From a virus: a DNA stretch of 64,000 bases. The notes under the pieces were generated by a model. The model ran no database searches and was not told the origin of the DNA. It worked only from the letters and a program-made list of their open reading frames with translations. Below, one piece after another: positions 9,428 to 22,200 of the stretch. Made by a program: the position numbers and the translations under genes. The number at the start of each line of letters is the position of its first letter. Within the stretch, counting starts at the first letter, position 1. The DNA lies in IMG/VR virus record IMGVR_UViG_3300036831_000050, positions 18,354 to 82,353 of that record; one strand, 5' to 3'.

Positions 9428-9879
9428 CCCTCCACCCCGACAGCCACACCGAGCTGCCGACCATCGAGCAGACCTACGTCCTGACAATCAAGGGTGCGCC
9501 GAAGTCGATCAACGCTGGCGGCGGCGGCACACGTGCCAACCACTACGCGGCGGCGGCCGAGAAGAAGCACTGGCAGGGTCAGTTCGGCCTAGAGCTGATG
9601 GTCGCCAAGGTCCGACGGAACATGCTGTTCTGCGGTGTGACTGTCACGGTGCGCTTCAAGCATCGTAGCGGCAAGGGGCGCGACGCAGAGAACTACCGCC
9701 AGCCCATCATCAAGCCACTGCTCGACGCTCTTCAGGCTGGCGGCTACCTTGAGAACGACACTGAGGAGTTCGTCAAGGTCCACGATGTCACCCTGGAGGA
9801 GGGCGTGGCCGAGTGGCCGCACGCCGACCCCCGAATCAAGTCAGAGATGATCGTCCAACTGGAGGCTGCCTACCTATGA
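9424..9879 (+). CDS. RusA-like Holliday junction resolvase
   Basis: 151 residues; GTG in a GTGA overlap. It contains the RusA-type pattern RDAENYRQPIIKPLLDAL followed by GGYLENDTEEFVKVHDV: an Asp-x-x-Asn pair, the KPLLDAL helix, and acidic residues after the strand. Family members cut four-way junctions as dimers using paired aspartates. It would process recombination or replication intermediates made by the neighbouring annealing protein. The length fits the family. Confidence 0.65.
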   Translation: MTLHPDSHTELPTIEQTYVLTIKGAPKSINAGGGGTRANHYAAAAEKKHWQGQFGLELMVAKVRRNMLFCGVTVTVRFKHRSGKGRDAENYRQPIIKPLLDALQAGGYLENDTEEFVKVHDVTLEEGVAEWPHADPRIKSEMIVQLEAAYL

Positions 9880-10064
9880 ACCTAGTCCCCCGCACCTACG
9901 TGTGCATCGCCCAGCTTCAGGTCGTCGCGCCGGACCCAGCGACAGCCCAGGAGGCCATCAAGACCGCCGCCGCCAACGTGGCGCCGACGCTCGCCGCCCA
10001 GACCGTCCCCGTGACGCTGAGCTTCGAGGAGGAGCAGGGCATGCCCGTCCTGGCCGAGACATGA
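9876..10064 (+). CDS. Small unknown protein
   Basis: 62 residues from the ATG in an ATGA overlap. Predicted alternating strand and helix (TYVCIAQLQVVAPDPATAQE). No motif recognised. It overlaps the next start in ATGA, so it belongs to the same translationally coupled string. Confidence 0.6.
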   Translation: MNLVPRTYVCIAQLQVVAPDPATAQEAIKTAAANVAPTLAAQTVPVTLSFEEEQGMPVLAET

Positions 10065-10255
10065 AGGTCCGCGTGAACATCGTCATCGACTACGAGTTCA
10101 CGGACAAAGAGGCGCACGACAGCTACGGCGCCTACGACCCGGCCACCGTGGCAGCAGCGATGCAGGCGCAGGGCGAGCGTGAGCTGATCGGCGCCTTCGA
10201 GCACAAGCAGGGCGTGCAGCACGTCGGCCTGACAGTGCACCCGCTCTATGGCTGA
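10061..10255 (+). CDS. Small unknown protein
   Basis: 64 residues; ATG in an ATGA overlap. Sequence MKVRVNIVIDYEFTDKEAHD begins with a clear beta strand. The end overlaps the next gene by eight bases, inside one copy of the dispersed palindrome (10246-10273). Function unknown. Confidence 0.6.
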   Translation: MKVRVNIVIDYEFTDKEAHDSYGAYDPATVAAAMQAQGERELIGAFEHKQGVQHVGLTVHPLYG

Positions 10256-13200
10256 ACTGAAGTTAGCGACTTACTACGACAGCGCGCCGCTGCATGTGCT
10301 GGCGGAGTACATGCGCGACCGCGTGTGGCTGGACGTGATGACGGGGGAGGGCCTGCTCAAGCGCGTCCGCATCGTGCAGATCATCGTCGGCCGTCGGGCC
10401 GAGCAGGTCGTCTTCAAGCAGCAGTGGCTTGAGGGTGGCGGCAACGTCATCGAGCTGTGCAAGCAGCGCATCGTCGTGGACGGCTGTAGCATCTGGCAGG
10501 TCGGCGTCACGCAGTACACGGTGGACGAGATCGCGCCGTGGGGGGCAGCGAAGCTAGAGGTGGTCGATGTGGGCGAGCAGTTCGATGACGTGATGCGTCA
10601 GCTCGTCGTGGAGGCAGTGCTGGAGTGCACCGAGGAAATCTTCAAGGTCAAGCGCGACAAGCTCCTCCAGACGAGTGGGGACTGGCGCGAGTGTCACCAT
10701 CGACACCAGGCCATTCTTGTCATCTACGAGATGACTGACTACAGGCCCGCCGATCTCTGCAAGAACGTCTTTGGCTACGCTTCGCAGGGGCCGTGGTTGA
10801 CGGCCAGGGGCAAGTGTCAGAAGCCGCAGAACTACCACACTGCGTATGGGCAGGAGTATTACCAGCGACGATTGGCGCAGGCCGAGGGCATGGTCAAGGC
10901 CGTGCGACAGATCGGCAAAGCCGCCGACAGGCGACTCAACGCGCGCTACCGGCGCCCCGAGAGCTGTCCGTTCCCCCAGGACTACAAGCCGGTGCTCCGC
11001 TGATGGACAGCGCCCAGACGTACAGAGCTTTCACCCGCGCCCGTGACCTCCGCCTGGCCGACCTGCACTACGACGGGACCTACAAACTGACACGCGGGGG
11101 CAGGGACTTCCTCGACATGGTGGACTTCCTGCGCTCGATAGACGACCGCGCGGGGGCCGCCAGCTCTTCGTCGCCTTTGGCGGCAGGCTCGGAGCAGGCG
11201 GCACCCCAACGCGGCGGCACACCGAGGGGCACACGCCAGGGGGATGATCGCCCGACGGCGCGCGGTGCGCGGAGTAAGCGTACATGAAGCTGCGGAGCCA
11301 CCTACGGCGCGTCTTGAGTCGGCACGTAGTGCTGCACACCAGCGTCGCCCTGGACATGGTGAACCGACCCTACTTCACGGTCTACCGCGACACCGATCTC
11401 ATTGGCGTGGGCCTGTCCTGGGGCAACCGACTGAGTGACCCCGTGTGGTCCATCGACATCGAGCTGTGGAGGAGACCGATCAAGCTATGAAGCTGCCCAA
11501 CAACAGCATCGGCATCTCGGACATCATCAACTACCGAGAGTGTCCGCAGCGCATGGCGTTCAACATGCGCCGTCACATCGAACTGCCGGAGAGACTTCAG
11601 CTCGAACCCGGCGAGCGCGACGAGCCACCTGGGCACACCAACTGGACCAATGCCTACGGGTCGGCCATTCACGACGCGATGCACCTCGTTGACAAGGAAG
11701 GTCTCACCCATGAGCAGGCGATTCACGAAGTGATGCTGCGCTGGGGGACCTACCTTGACCCCGGCGACATCGACCAGTTACGGGACGACTTGAGTCTGTT
11801 CGAGAAGCGCCGTCCGCTCGGCGTCACTCTCGTCGGCTCGGAGATGGAGGCGCGAGTCCCGCTCTTCGCCCATGAGACCGAGGGCCAAATCTACTTCCGG
11901 TTCCGCATCGACGCGCTACACCGCCTGATCGCGAACCCCGGCATCTTCCTGCACCGCGACTACAAGTCGAGCAAGTGGCGCAAGTCACCGGCCGAGGTGC
12001 ACTCAGACCCACAGATGTGGTCGTACAACTGGGGCATACATGAGTGGTTCCCCGAGTGCCAGTTCCTCCAGCAGACCTACGACCAGCTCCGCTTCGGTGA
12101 GGTGCCGACCAGCAAGAACGACGCGCAGCGGGCCACGATCAAGCAGTGGCTCATCGAGAACGTCCGCGTCATCATGGCGGACGAGACCTACAAGCCGAAG
12201 CAGAACGACTTTTGCCGCTACTGCCCGCTCGTTGTCACGTGCCGGGAGACACAGCGCGCCACTGACTACTGGAAGGGGCGCCTGGCACTGACTGCGCCGC
12301 TGACGAAGGAAGGTCGCAAAGTGCGGGTCGCGTTCGAGGCCGAGGGCGAGGAGCTGGCGCGCGTCGTGCGCGAGGAGCTGCCGAAGATGAGCGGCACCCG
12401 CAAGCACATCGAGCATGTTGAAAAGGTGTTGAAAACTATGTTGGCAGAGATGTCGATAGAGCAGCGCCAGGAGCTTGGCTGGCAGCTCAAAGACCGCCGC
12501 AGTAAGACGATTCCGCCCGACGGACTGCGCGAGCTGCACGCGATGATGGGTGACACCTTCTACCAACTTGTCAACATGTCGATGTCAACACTGGAGGAGC
12601 ACACCGGCAAGCCGAAGAAGGGCGAGCCAGTGCCCGCCGAACTTGAGGTGGCCCGTAACTGGCAGACCGAGGAGGTGACCGGGACCAACCTCGTCCCTGC
12701 AAACAGCGAGGACTAGCCCCTTGAAACCACCCGGCGCTCGCGCTAGGGTGGCCGCAGACAGGGACAAGCCCCCTGCGACCGGAGAGTCTGGCGGACACCG
12801 GAAGCACGGGACCTGTCCTGGGATGATGCGAAACCGAGGCAGATGCAGGCTATTCGTGCCGTACCTTCAGGCCGTCCGTGGCCCGTTCTGCATCGGTGTC
12901 CGAACCAGTGTACCGAAGGCCACAACAGTGGTCAAGAGGAGGGAGAGAGTGTGAGCTGGGAAGCGTTAGGGCGCGTGTGGGAGAGGGAGATCACCCCCGC
13001 CGCCCGCAAACTTGTCGCCGTGGCCATCGCAGACGCGGCGAGCGAGGAGTGTGTGTGTTGGCCAAGCCACAAGAGTCTCGCAACGAAGTGCTCACTCAGC
13101 GTTGACAGTGTGCGCGGGCACCTCCGGGCCTTGGAAGATGAGCAGGTCATCGAGAAAGAGTCGCGCGTCCGAGAGAACGGGTCGCAGACTTCCAACACCT

Positions 13201-16200
13201 ATGTCATCTTGCGGGCGCCGGACGATTCACCCCCCGGAGCCGGTTCACAGGGGGGTGTGGACGGGTCCACAGGGGGGGGTGTGAACGGGTCCACCCCCCA
13301 GAACCACCATGAAGAACCACCAGAGAACCCCACAGACGGTGCGGAGGGGGTGGGCGACGGGCGGCTGTTCGACTCCGACCCCGTGGCCGAGGTGTTCGAG
13401 CACTACAAGGTCACCGTCCCTGGCAAGGCCGACTCCCGACTGACCCAGCCGACGCGGAAGCTCATCAAGCGCGCCCTGGACGAGCGTCCTATCGACCGAC
13501 TCAAGTTGGCCATCAACGGCCTCGCCGTCAGCCAGCACCACATCGACGGCGGCTGGCTCGGCATTCAGTACGCCATCGGCAAGGTCAAGCAGAGCGAGAC
13601 CCCCGGCGACCGCATCGACATGATGGCCGCCAAAGCGCCTGCTCAGTCCAACAGTTCAGACGGTGGGGTCACAGTTGACGAGCTGCTGCGCACTGTTCCG
13701 TCCGACCGCCACTGGATCATTCGGGACACGATGAGTCTGGTCATCGCCGCCATCAAGCGCGGCGAGCGCGCCGAGCGCGAGGAGGAGATGTTGCGTCGTT
13801 CCCCAGGAGTCGAGCCGATCATCGTGACCGCCAGGGTGGACCAGCCGCCCGAGTTCAAGGGGTGGAGGCGGGTGTCATGAGTCATGGCAGCGACCCGCTC
13901 AGCACGGGCTTCGAGAACCGGAAGAATGCCTACTGGTGCCCGGAGTGTCATGGCTACGTCGTGACCATCGACTTGGACGAGGGTGTCACACCGATGTTCC
14001 TGGCCTGCCGCGTCCTGGGTGAACCGAAGGACCCGGCCAACACGTGCACCGGCCGGATGCACTCGATGATGTACCCCGAGGAGCCGTGGCCAGCCGAGGA
14101 CGGCTACGGCAACCCGATTCCCACCGTGCCGACCTGGGAGTGGTACATGCCCGACGCCGCCGAGCTGCGGAAGATGGGCCGCGAGGGCCGAGAGCACGCA
14201 CGCAAGGGCGGCCTGTCACTGAGGCAGCGCAATGCGTGACGTGAACTTCGGCTACTGGGTCGAGCGCAGCTTGGCCAACATGGGCGTCGGCCCGCTGGAC
14301 GGCCCTGTCATCTTCGGCAGTGCTGTCATGAAGCTGCACGGTCTCAAGGACGAGATCGGGGACGTGGACCTGTTCGTAACACCGAGCGCCTATCACCGGC
14401 TGCGCGGCCAGGGGTGGGAGGAGCTGCGGCCCGTACCGGAGGACCCGCCGTTCCTAGAGGCGCAGTCGATCATCGAGCGCACCCTGTCAGCCGCCAAGGT
14501 CATGGACTTCCACGCCTTCCACGCATGGACCAGCCGCGACGCCTGGCTGGACCTGCCCGAGGCGGTGGCGACGGCCGAGCGCGTCTGCGGCCTGATGTGC
14601 GTGCGACTGGAGTTGGTCGCTAAGTGGAAGCAGGAGGCGTTGACGTGGTGTGTCAAGCACGGCGTCGAGATTCCCGGCTCACCGTGGGAGAAGCACATCG
14701 CAGACCTGAACACGCTGGTCGGGGCGGGGGTGACACCAGCATGAGCGAGATCATGGCCATGCCGATCAACCGCGAGGCCGAGTGGTCTGTCATCGCTCGC
14801 ATGCTCAACCAGCCTGACATCATCGGTGAGATCATCGGCGTGCCCATCGAGCAGCAGGACTTCTCCGACGGCGACACGCGGCTTCTCTACGCAACTTGTG
14901 TTGAGCGGTACTACAGCGGTCAGCCCGTTGACCCGCTCATCGTGGGCGAGGTGGTGCGCGAAGACCTGGCGGCTGCGTGGGGCATGACCGACAGTCGTGG
15001 GGTGTCCGGTCAGCTCGTCCAGCGTGTCCGGCAGGCCGAGGTGGGCGGCAACGTGCTGGACCACGCGGCGCTCGTCAAGCGGCTCTCGGTGGCACGCCAG
15101 CTAGACATGGTGTGCTTCCAGGCGATCACCCAGCTCCGCGACGGCCAACTGACACCCGAGGAGGTGGCCGACCAGCTCTCCACCGAGGCCCTACAGATCA
15201 CGGCAGGCTCGCTGCGGCGCTCCGAGCTACTGGGGTGGATGGACGTGGGCCGTCAGTACGCCATTCAGCTCGAACGGATCATGAAGGCCAGGCAGCAGGG
15301 CATCGAGATCGGCGTCTACACCGGCCACTCGTTCATCGACAAGTGGACGCAGGGCATCGGTCCCGGCGAGCTGTGCTTCCTGGCGGGAGACCCCGGCGTG
15401 GGCAAGACGGCGGTTGCGTGGTCGGCGGCGATGGGTTTCGCCCGACGGCAGATGCAGCGTAAGCCCGAGCAGCGCGTTGGCACGCTGATGCTGTCCATGG
15501 AGATGAACCTGTTTGGGTCCACGATGCGCATGGTCCAGTCACTTACAGGGATCGACGGCGGCAAGCTGCGGACCGGCGACCTGACACGCGACGAGTTCCA
15601 CCACATCTTGCGCGAGTGGAAGAACCGCGAGCAGCTACCCATGCACTTCAACTTCGCCAGCAACTTCAGGCTGTCACAGATGCGGGCGCTCATCACCGAG
15701 GCCATTCGCAAGGCGAACATCGGCTTCGTTGTCATCGACCACTTCCGCATGATCGACACCGACCGGCGCTACACCAACCCCAATCAGGAGGACGAGGCCA
15801 AGGTCCGCTTCCTGAAGGAATCGTTGGCCAAGGACTTGAACATCGCCGTGCTCTGCCTGGCGCACACTGTGAAGGTGGGGCGTGGTCAGGGCGGCGAGTC
15901 ACCCAAACCAAGACTGTCAGACCTTCGAGGCTCAGGTCAGGTGTCAGCGCACGCCGACTTCGTGGGCTTCATGTGGAACCCCAGCAAGTACATGTCAGAA
16001 GAGGCACGGTACGAGATGGGGCTACTCCGTGACAACGAGATGGAGCTGTCATGGGAGAAGAGCCGCTTCGGACCAGGCGGTAGTGAGAAGTTCCTGTTCG
16101 AGGCAGACAAAATGCGGGTGCTACCCGCCTAACGAGAGGAGCAGCATGGAAGGTTCAGACCCATTCGCGCAGGTCGAGACAACGGGAGAGAACGACCCGT

Positions 16201-19200
16201 TCGCCGGGACCGAGTTCGGTGACTTCGAGCAGCATGAGCCGACGACCGACGGCGACGGTGAGGCAAGCGGCGAACTGAAGACCGTCGATAAGGAAGGCAA
16301 CGAGGTGGCGCCAGGCCAGGCCGCCCCGGCGCACGCCCCGAACGACGGCGCCCAGAGCGGCACGCAGACAGAACCGGCCGCCCAGCCCACCAGCGAGGTG
16401 GACGTGCAGCCCCAGGCCGCCCCTGCGCCCGCTGAGGTGGCCCAGGAGGCCACGCCGGACCCTACGCCGTCCTCGCCGGAACCGTCGCCCGCAGCAACGC
16501 CCGACGCTTCGCCGCAGCCTGGGGAGCCTGCGCCGAGCGAACCGGCCGCTGCCGCTGCGCCGAGCGGGGAAAGCACCCCGGCTTCTACCGAGGCGACGAA
16601 TGGTGCTTCGGCGGAGCAGACGGGGGGTGACCAGGGCGACCCTACCCCAGCCTCGCCCGCGCAGCCTTCACCCGCCGCAACGTCCGACTCGTCCTCCAGC
16701 GAGTCGAGCGACGTGGAGGACGCACCGCTCCCTGAGGAGCCGAAGGACAAGCGCGGTCGGGCAACGGCGCGGCGGTATGTCATCTTGCGTGTCGATGGAC
16801 CGGGCAAGTTCACCCAGGTCCACTGGTACGAGAGTGCCGACGGCAAGATGCTGACCAAGCGCGAGCCTGGCAGCAAGCGTCAGACGGTGGCGCTGTGTAA
16901 GAACGCCGAGGACGCCCTGAAGGTCGGCTTCGCGGCGTGCGGCGGACCGCAGGATGGTGTCAACCTCGTCGCCACTGCGGCCCTGCACTTCCAGCCGAAG
17001 GTGGTCAAGCCCCTGCCCCCCGAGCCGTCGAAGCAGCGGCTTCAGATCAGCTAGGCATGGCCTCTGCACGGCAGCGTAGGCGGCGACTTGAGATGGCCCG
17101 TAACCACCAAGCCGCTCAGGATCGCCGTCTACGCGCCGCGCTCGATGAGCTGCCCGCCGTCGTGTCACCAAAGGCGATGGTGCAGCACATGGAGGAGCGC
17201 GGCTTCGAGCGAGACATGATGACCGGCAAATGGAGAGCGAGGCGCAGATGATCGGACGCAGAAACGGATGGCCCGTCGTGGACGGCGAGCCTGTCAAGCC
17301 GTACGAGTTGCCCGACGACCCCGCAGGCAACCAGCGAGAGCTACTACGGATGGCTCGCGAGGAGCAGAGGCGCATGGAGCGCGACCGCTCACTCTTCAGG
17401 CGCGGTGTTCGGGCGGTGGTCAAGGGGATCAACGCCCGCAAGGGTCGGGGGTTCGAGGTGACACTGCTCCGTCGCTGGACGCTGGAGTGTCACCGTCTAG
17501 CCACCAGCGGCGGCGAGAAGTTCCGCGTCGAGCTGTACCGCCGCCTGAAGTGGGACCTGAACGTGGAGTTCTGGAGGAGCCGATGAACGGCACGTACGCA
17601 GAGAAGGTCTCTACGGACAGACTCCAAGTGGACAGTTACCGTGTGCGACGGTGGACGCGCTTCACGCCAGGCAGGCCCGCCGAGCGCAAGGACCGCGAGG
17701 CGCATCTGGCGCGGGCCTCGCTGCTCATGACGACCAAGATGGCCGACACCATTCCCGACATGAAGGGCAAGGTGGAGCAGGTCCGCGTCAACGGCGAGCC
17801 TGAGCTGCTGTTCGAGATCACCGTGCTGGCCACCGACGAGGACGACGCCAGGAAGCGCGCCCTCTACCGCTTCGAGCGGGTGCTGACCACCAGGATTCCC
17901 ACCGGGCCGAGGCAGAGTGTGACACTCAGGCCGCCGTGGGGCAAGCTGGAGGTGGACAAGCAGTCATGACAGACCAGCGCCAGGGCGGGAAGGACATGAA
18001 GCTGAAGATCGCGGCGTGCCGTCAGGTCTACAGCGGTGTCAACCGGCGCGGCGATTCGTACACCATCTACGAGGTGGAGGCGCACCGCGCACAGGACGGA
18101 GTGAAGATCAACCAGAAGCTCCGCTCGTTCACGGCGCTGGCCATCGGCCAGGAGATCGAAGTGACGGTCGTGCCGTTCAACTCAGAGCAGCACGGCCGGA
18201 GCTTCACCCTGTACCCGAAGAACTCGAAGGGAGGGGTCAGCACGACCGACCAACTCAACGAGCTGAAAGAGCAACTGGACGAGGCGTTCAGCCGGATTGC
18301 CAAGCTGTCACAGCGGGTGGGCGCGCTAGAGGGGGCGCACCGCACCGAGACCGTGGCCGAGGTGAACGCTGGCGGGTCCGTCCAGAGTCGGGCGGCCCAG
18401 AACTTCGGAGATGACCCAGGTTTCTGATGGCTGGCGAGGTGGTTAGAACCGAACTGGCGTCGCTCCGTGACGACATCGAGCGCGTCCGTGGCACCGAAGA
18501 GGTGGACGACGAGGAGCTGGCCCGCTGGGTGTCGGTCCTCGATGACGCACTGCTGCGGCTGGGCGGTCGCCCCTGCCCTGAGTGTGGTGGGCAGATGGAG
18601 TACAGCGCCACACTCCAGGCCCACGTCTGCCACCACTACGAGTCCGGCTAAGGACCAGACTTCAGTTCCGTCGTCGGCCGTGCTAAGCTCCCGCTCGGAT
18701 GATTGAAGCCTGCTCCACTGGCGGAGAGCAGACGGTTGGGGACCTTCGGTCCTTCGAGGGATTAGTCGTCAGCACCGCACGTATGTTCGCCTCCCGCATT
18801 GGCATGGAGGAGGACGACCTGGCGCAAGAGCTGCGCATCAAGGTCTGGAGCGTGATACCCCGCTACGACCCGGCACGCTCGCCCCTGACACTGGAGCGGT
18901 ACGTCTTCGGCGCGCTCACCAACAAGATCAAGGACTTCAAGCGCGGCGCGGGCCGAGAGGCCAAGCGCCGTGTCACGTTCGGGGTGGAGTTTCTGCACAT
19001 CGAGGACATGCGTGGCTGGGATGACCTGTCGCGCCAGGAAGCCTTCGATGGCCAGTTCCACTTCGTTGAGCGCGAAGAGGTGTTCTCCCAGATCGAGGAA
19101 GGGCGCTTTGTCCTACCCGCTGGTGTGACACACACCGAGGCGCGCGTGCTCGTCCTCCTGATGACCGACCACACCAAGAGCGAGATCGCGCTCCGGCTCG

Positions 19201-22200
19201 GCATCACCAAGACCGAGGTGTTCCGGTCGATGACGGCGTTGCGCGAAAAGTTTGCCGACTGGCGGCCGTCGCGGCCGAACTCCAGTCAGGTCGTAGAGAT
19301 CAGCACCGTACAAACGGTGCGGGCCGAGGACCAGCTAGTAGGGAGCCGCGCGGCGTAAGGCATGCCGAACCAAGGTGCGCCGCGTATGGTCGTGGACCCC
19401 TGGCGGAAGAACCCGAACACACTCTCGACCCTCTGACGGCCGTCCTACGTGGCGGCCGTCGTCGTTCCTGACTGCTTGAGCTTGTGCTGGTGCTTCGCCC
19501 CCGTCGTGTGGGTCCGGGCGATGTTGACAGCGATGGCGTGGACGCCCTGCGTGGTGCCCTCGTAGTCACACATCGTGCACTTCGGGGTGTAGCTGCCGTC
19601 GCCGTTCCAGCGTACGGTGGCCACGTCGCCCTCGCGGACGATCTCCTCGCCGTCGTCAGTGAACCTGACGCTCACGGTGCCCTCCTCGCGGCGGCGTTGA
19701 GCGCGTCTAGCGAGTGCTGCATGCGCTCCACCTCGTCCTTCAGCTCCATGAGCTTCTGTTCGGTGTAGTGGGCCTCCAGGGGGATGGCGGCGCGCATCGC
19801 CTCCTCCATGGTGTCGAAGTCGCCAGCGCGTCCCTCCCATCGCTGCTGGTTCTTCCAGCGTTTGACGTGACTGCCCACCTCGTCCAGCGCCAGCACCCAG
19901 TCCTCGCGGTCGTCCTGGCCATCGCCAAAGCCACCATGGGCGCGCAGCCAGCGCAGCCCGTCAACCTCCACCTCGGCGTCGTACTTCATCTCCCGCCAGT
20001 GCCCCACCTTCAGCATGGCAGGCTGGTCCCAGTAGGTGATCTCGCTCATGTGATTCCCCTTCTACGGGCAAACTCAGGTCCGGTGCTAATGCCTGGCTCC
20101 CAGTCTCGCTGGCGCCCCTTGTCCGGGCCGGGGCCGAGCACGGCCTGCATTGCCGCGCGAGACTCGGCCTCGGTCTTCACGTCGCGGTCGCGGAAGCCGA
20201 TCTCCAATGTGACGCCAGCCTCCATGACCCAGAGGTGGGTCTGGTTGGCCTGGTCCACTAGACGGCTCTCGCGCGGGAACAGCTCGAATGCCTCCCGCTC
20301 CCAGCCTGCGATCTCGTTCTTGATCGACTGGAGGTGACGCCAGTCACGGGCAGGCTCGCGGTCGTACCGCTTGATCGACAGGTGCAGGGCGCCTCCCTTG
20401 CCGCGCGGCTCGATGTAGCGCACGATGACTTCGTACTGGTCGTTCGCCCACACCTCATGCACTTGGTCAACGAACGGATTGGCCGACGCCCCTGACGTGT
20501 GGAACGCCGCCATCTTCCTGACGAACTCCGGGTCGATGGGCCTCTGTGTCAGGGGTGTCCACCCAGAAGCCTCTCCACTCTCCGCCGTGCTCTGTGGTGA
20601 CGGTTCCATGCTGTATCGCTCCCTCGTTCGCTAGGTGTTGTAGGTGCCTGCCGAGCCAGCGCCGTTCGTTCCGGCGACGGCGGTTCAGCGACTTCCACTC
20701 CGGGGTGTCGGCCCAGAGGTAGTACAGGTCAGTGGCGGACTGCGGTTCGCTCGTAAGCAGCGGCACCGGGTCGCCGTACTTCTCGATGAGTGGGTGTGTC
20801 ATAGCCGTGGCCAGTAGTAGCCGAGCATCATGCCCGCGATGAACGCGAGCACGCCGACCGCGAAGCACCAGCCGACGGTGCTCATGCTGCCAGGCCCATG
20901 CGCCGAGCGAACTCCTCCGAGGCCGCCCCGAACGCAGAGGACACGTCACTGTTCGCGAGCTTGACGTACTCCATGGTCTGCTCGATGCGAGCGTGACCGG
21001 CCGCGATCTGCATTTGGACCAGCGGGATGCCCGCAGCGGCCCAGCCAGTGATGGCAGTGTGACGCAGGCGATGCCAGCGCCACGGTCCCAGGATGCCCAG
21101 CGACTCGCGGAAGCTCCGCACGCTGAGCGGTGCGAGCTGCTGATCGCGCAGCCCGTCACGTGTCAGGGCCAGCCACGGTGAATCGTGGTCCGGCCTTAGC
21201 AGCCAACGCAAGTCCAGCCATTCGCGCATGCACTCCCTGGCGTGGGGGAAGTAGGGCACGGCACGCATCTGCGGCACGCCCGGTCCCTTCTTCGCGGTCC
21301 TGACCACCACGTCGGTGTTGTCGTAGTGGAGCGCCGGGATGGTAAGCGTCATGATCTCGATGCTGCGTAGCCCCTCCTCGATGGCGAGCGCGATCTGTGC
21401 CTCCAACTGCACGCGCCGTGCGTGGCGCAGGAGGTGACGGCGCATCGCCGGAGACTTGCCCTGCACGAACCGCGTGAGCAGGCGAGACCCGCGCCCGTAG
21501 GCAGGCAGCGCCGGGTACACCTCAGCCAAGCGGCGCCGCATCTCCGCGACTTCGCTCTGCTTGTAGGGGTTCGGCTTGCCGTGGCTGGTGCTGCCACGCG
21601 GGTTAGGAACAGACTGAAGTTGAAGCGTACGGTCCGTGTCGATGAGATCGGCCTCGCTAGCCCAGGTGATGAACGAGCGGATCATGATGCGGTACTTGCG
21701 CGTGGTGTTCGGGGACACACCGCGCTTCAGCTCGGCGCCCAGGAACGTGGTGAAGTCCTGTCGCGTCAGCTCGATGAGCGGGTGGTCCAGTCCGGCCTCG
21801 AAACGACGAAGGACGCGGAGCTGTTCGCCGCGCCGGTCGGGACTGATGCTGTTCACCTCAAGGTACTCGGCCTCGAAGCGGGAGAGGAGTGTGTCGGTGT
21901 CCATGTGGGTCTCCGTGTCGGGTGATGGGGCGCGGTGCTACACGGTACGGTGTAGCACCGCGCCTGAGGCAACTACGTGGCGAAGGGGTCGTCGCCCTCC
22001 TGCTGGAACTCCGGCTCGGTCGGCACGCCGGGACGCTCCTCTTCGACACGCGCACCCACGGCGGCCAGCTCGCCGCCCTCGACCGGCTCAGTAGTCGAAC
22101 CAGTCGTCCCAGCGGCGTCGGCTGGGGTAGGGTCCGGCTCGGGGGTAGAGGCAGACTCCTGTCCACCCGTAGGAGGCGCTGAGGGAGCCGGAGCGGCCGT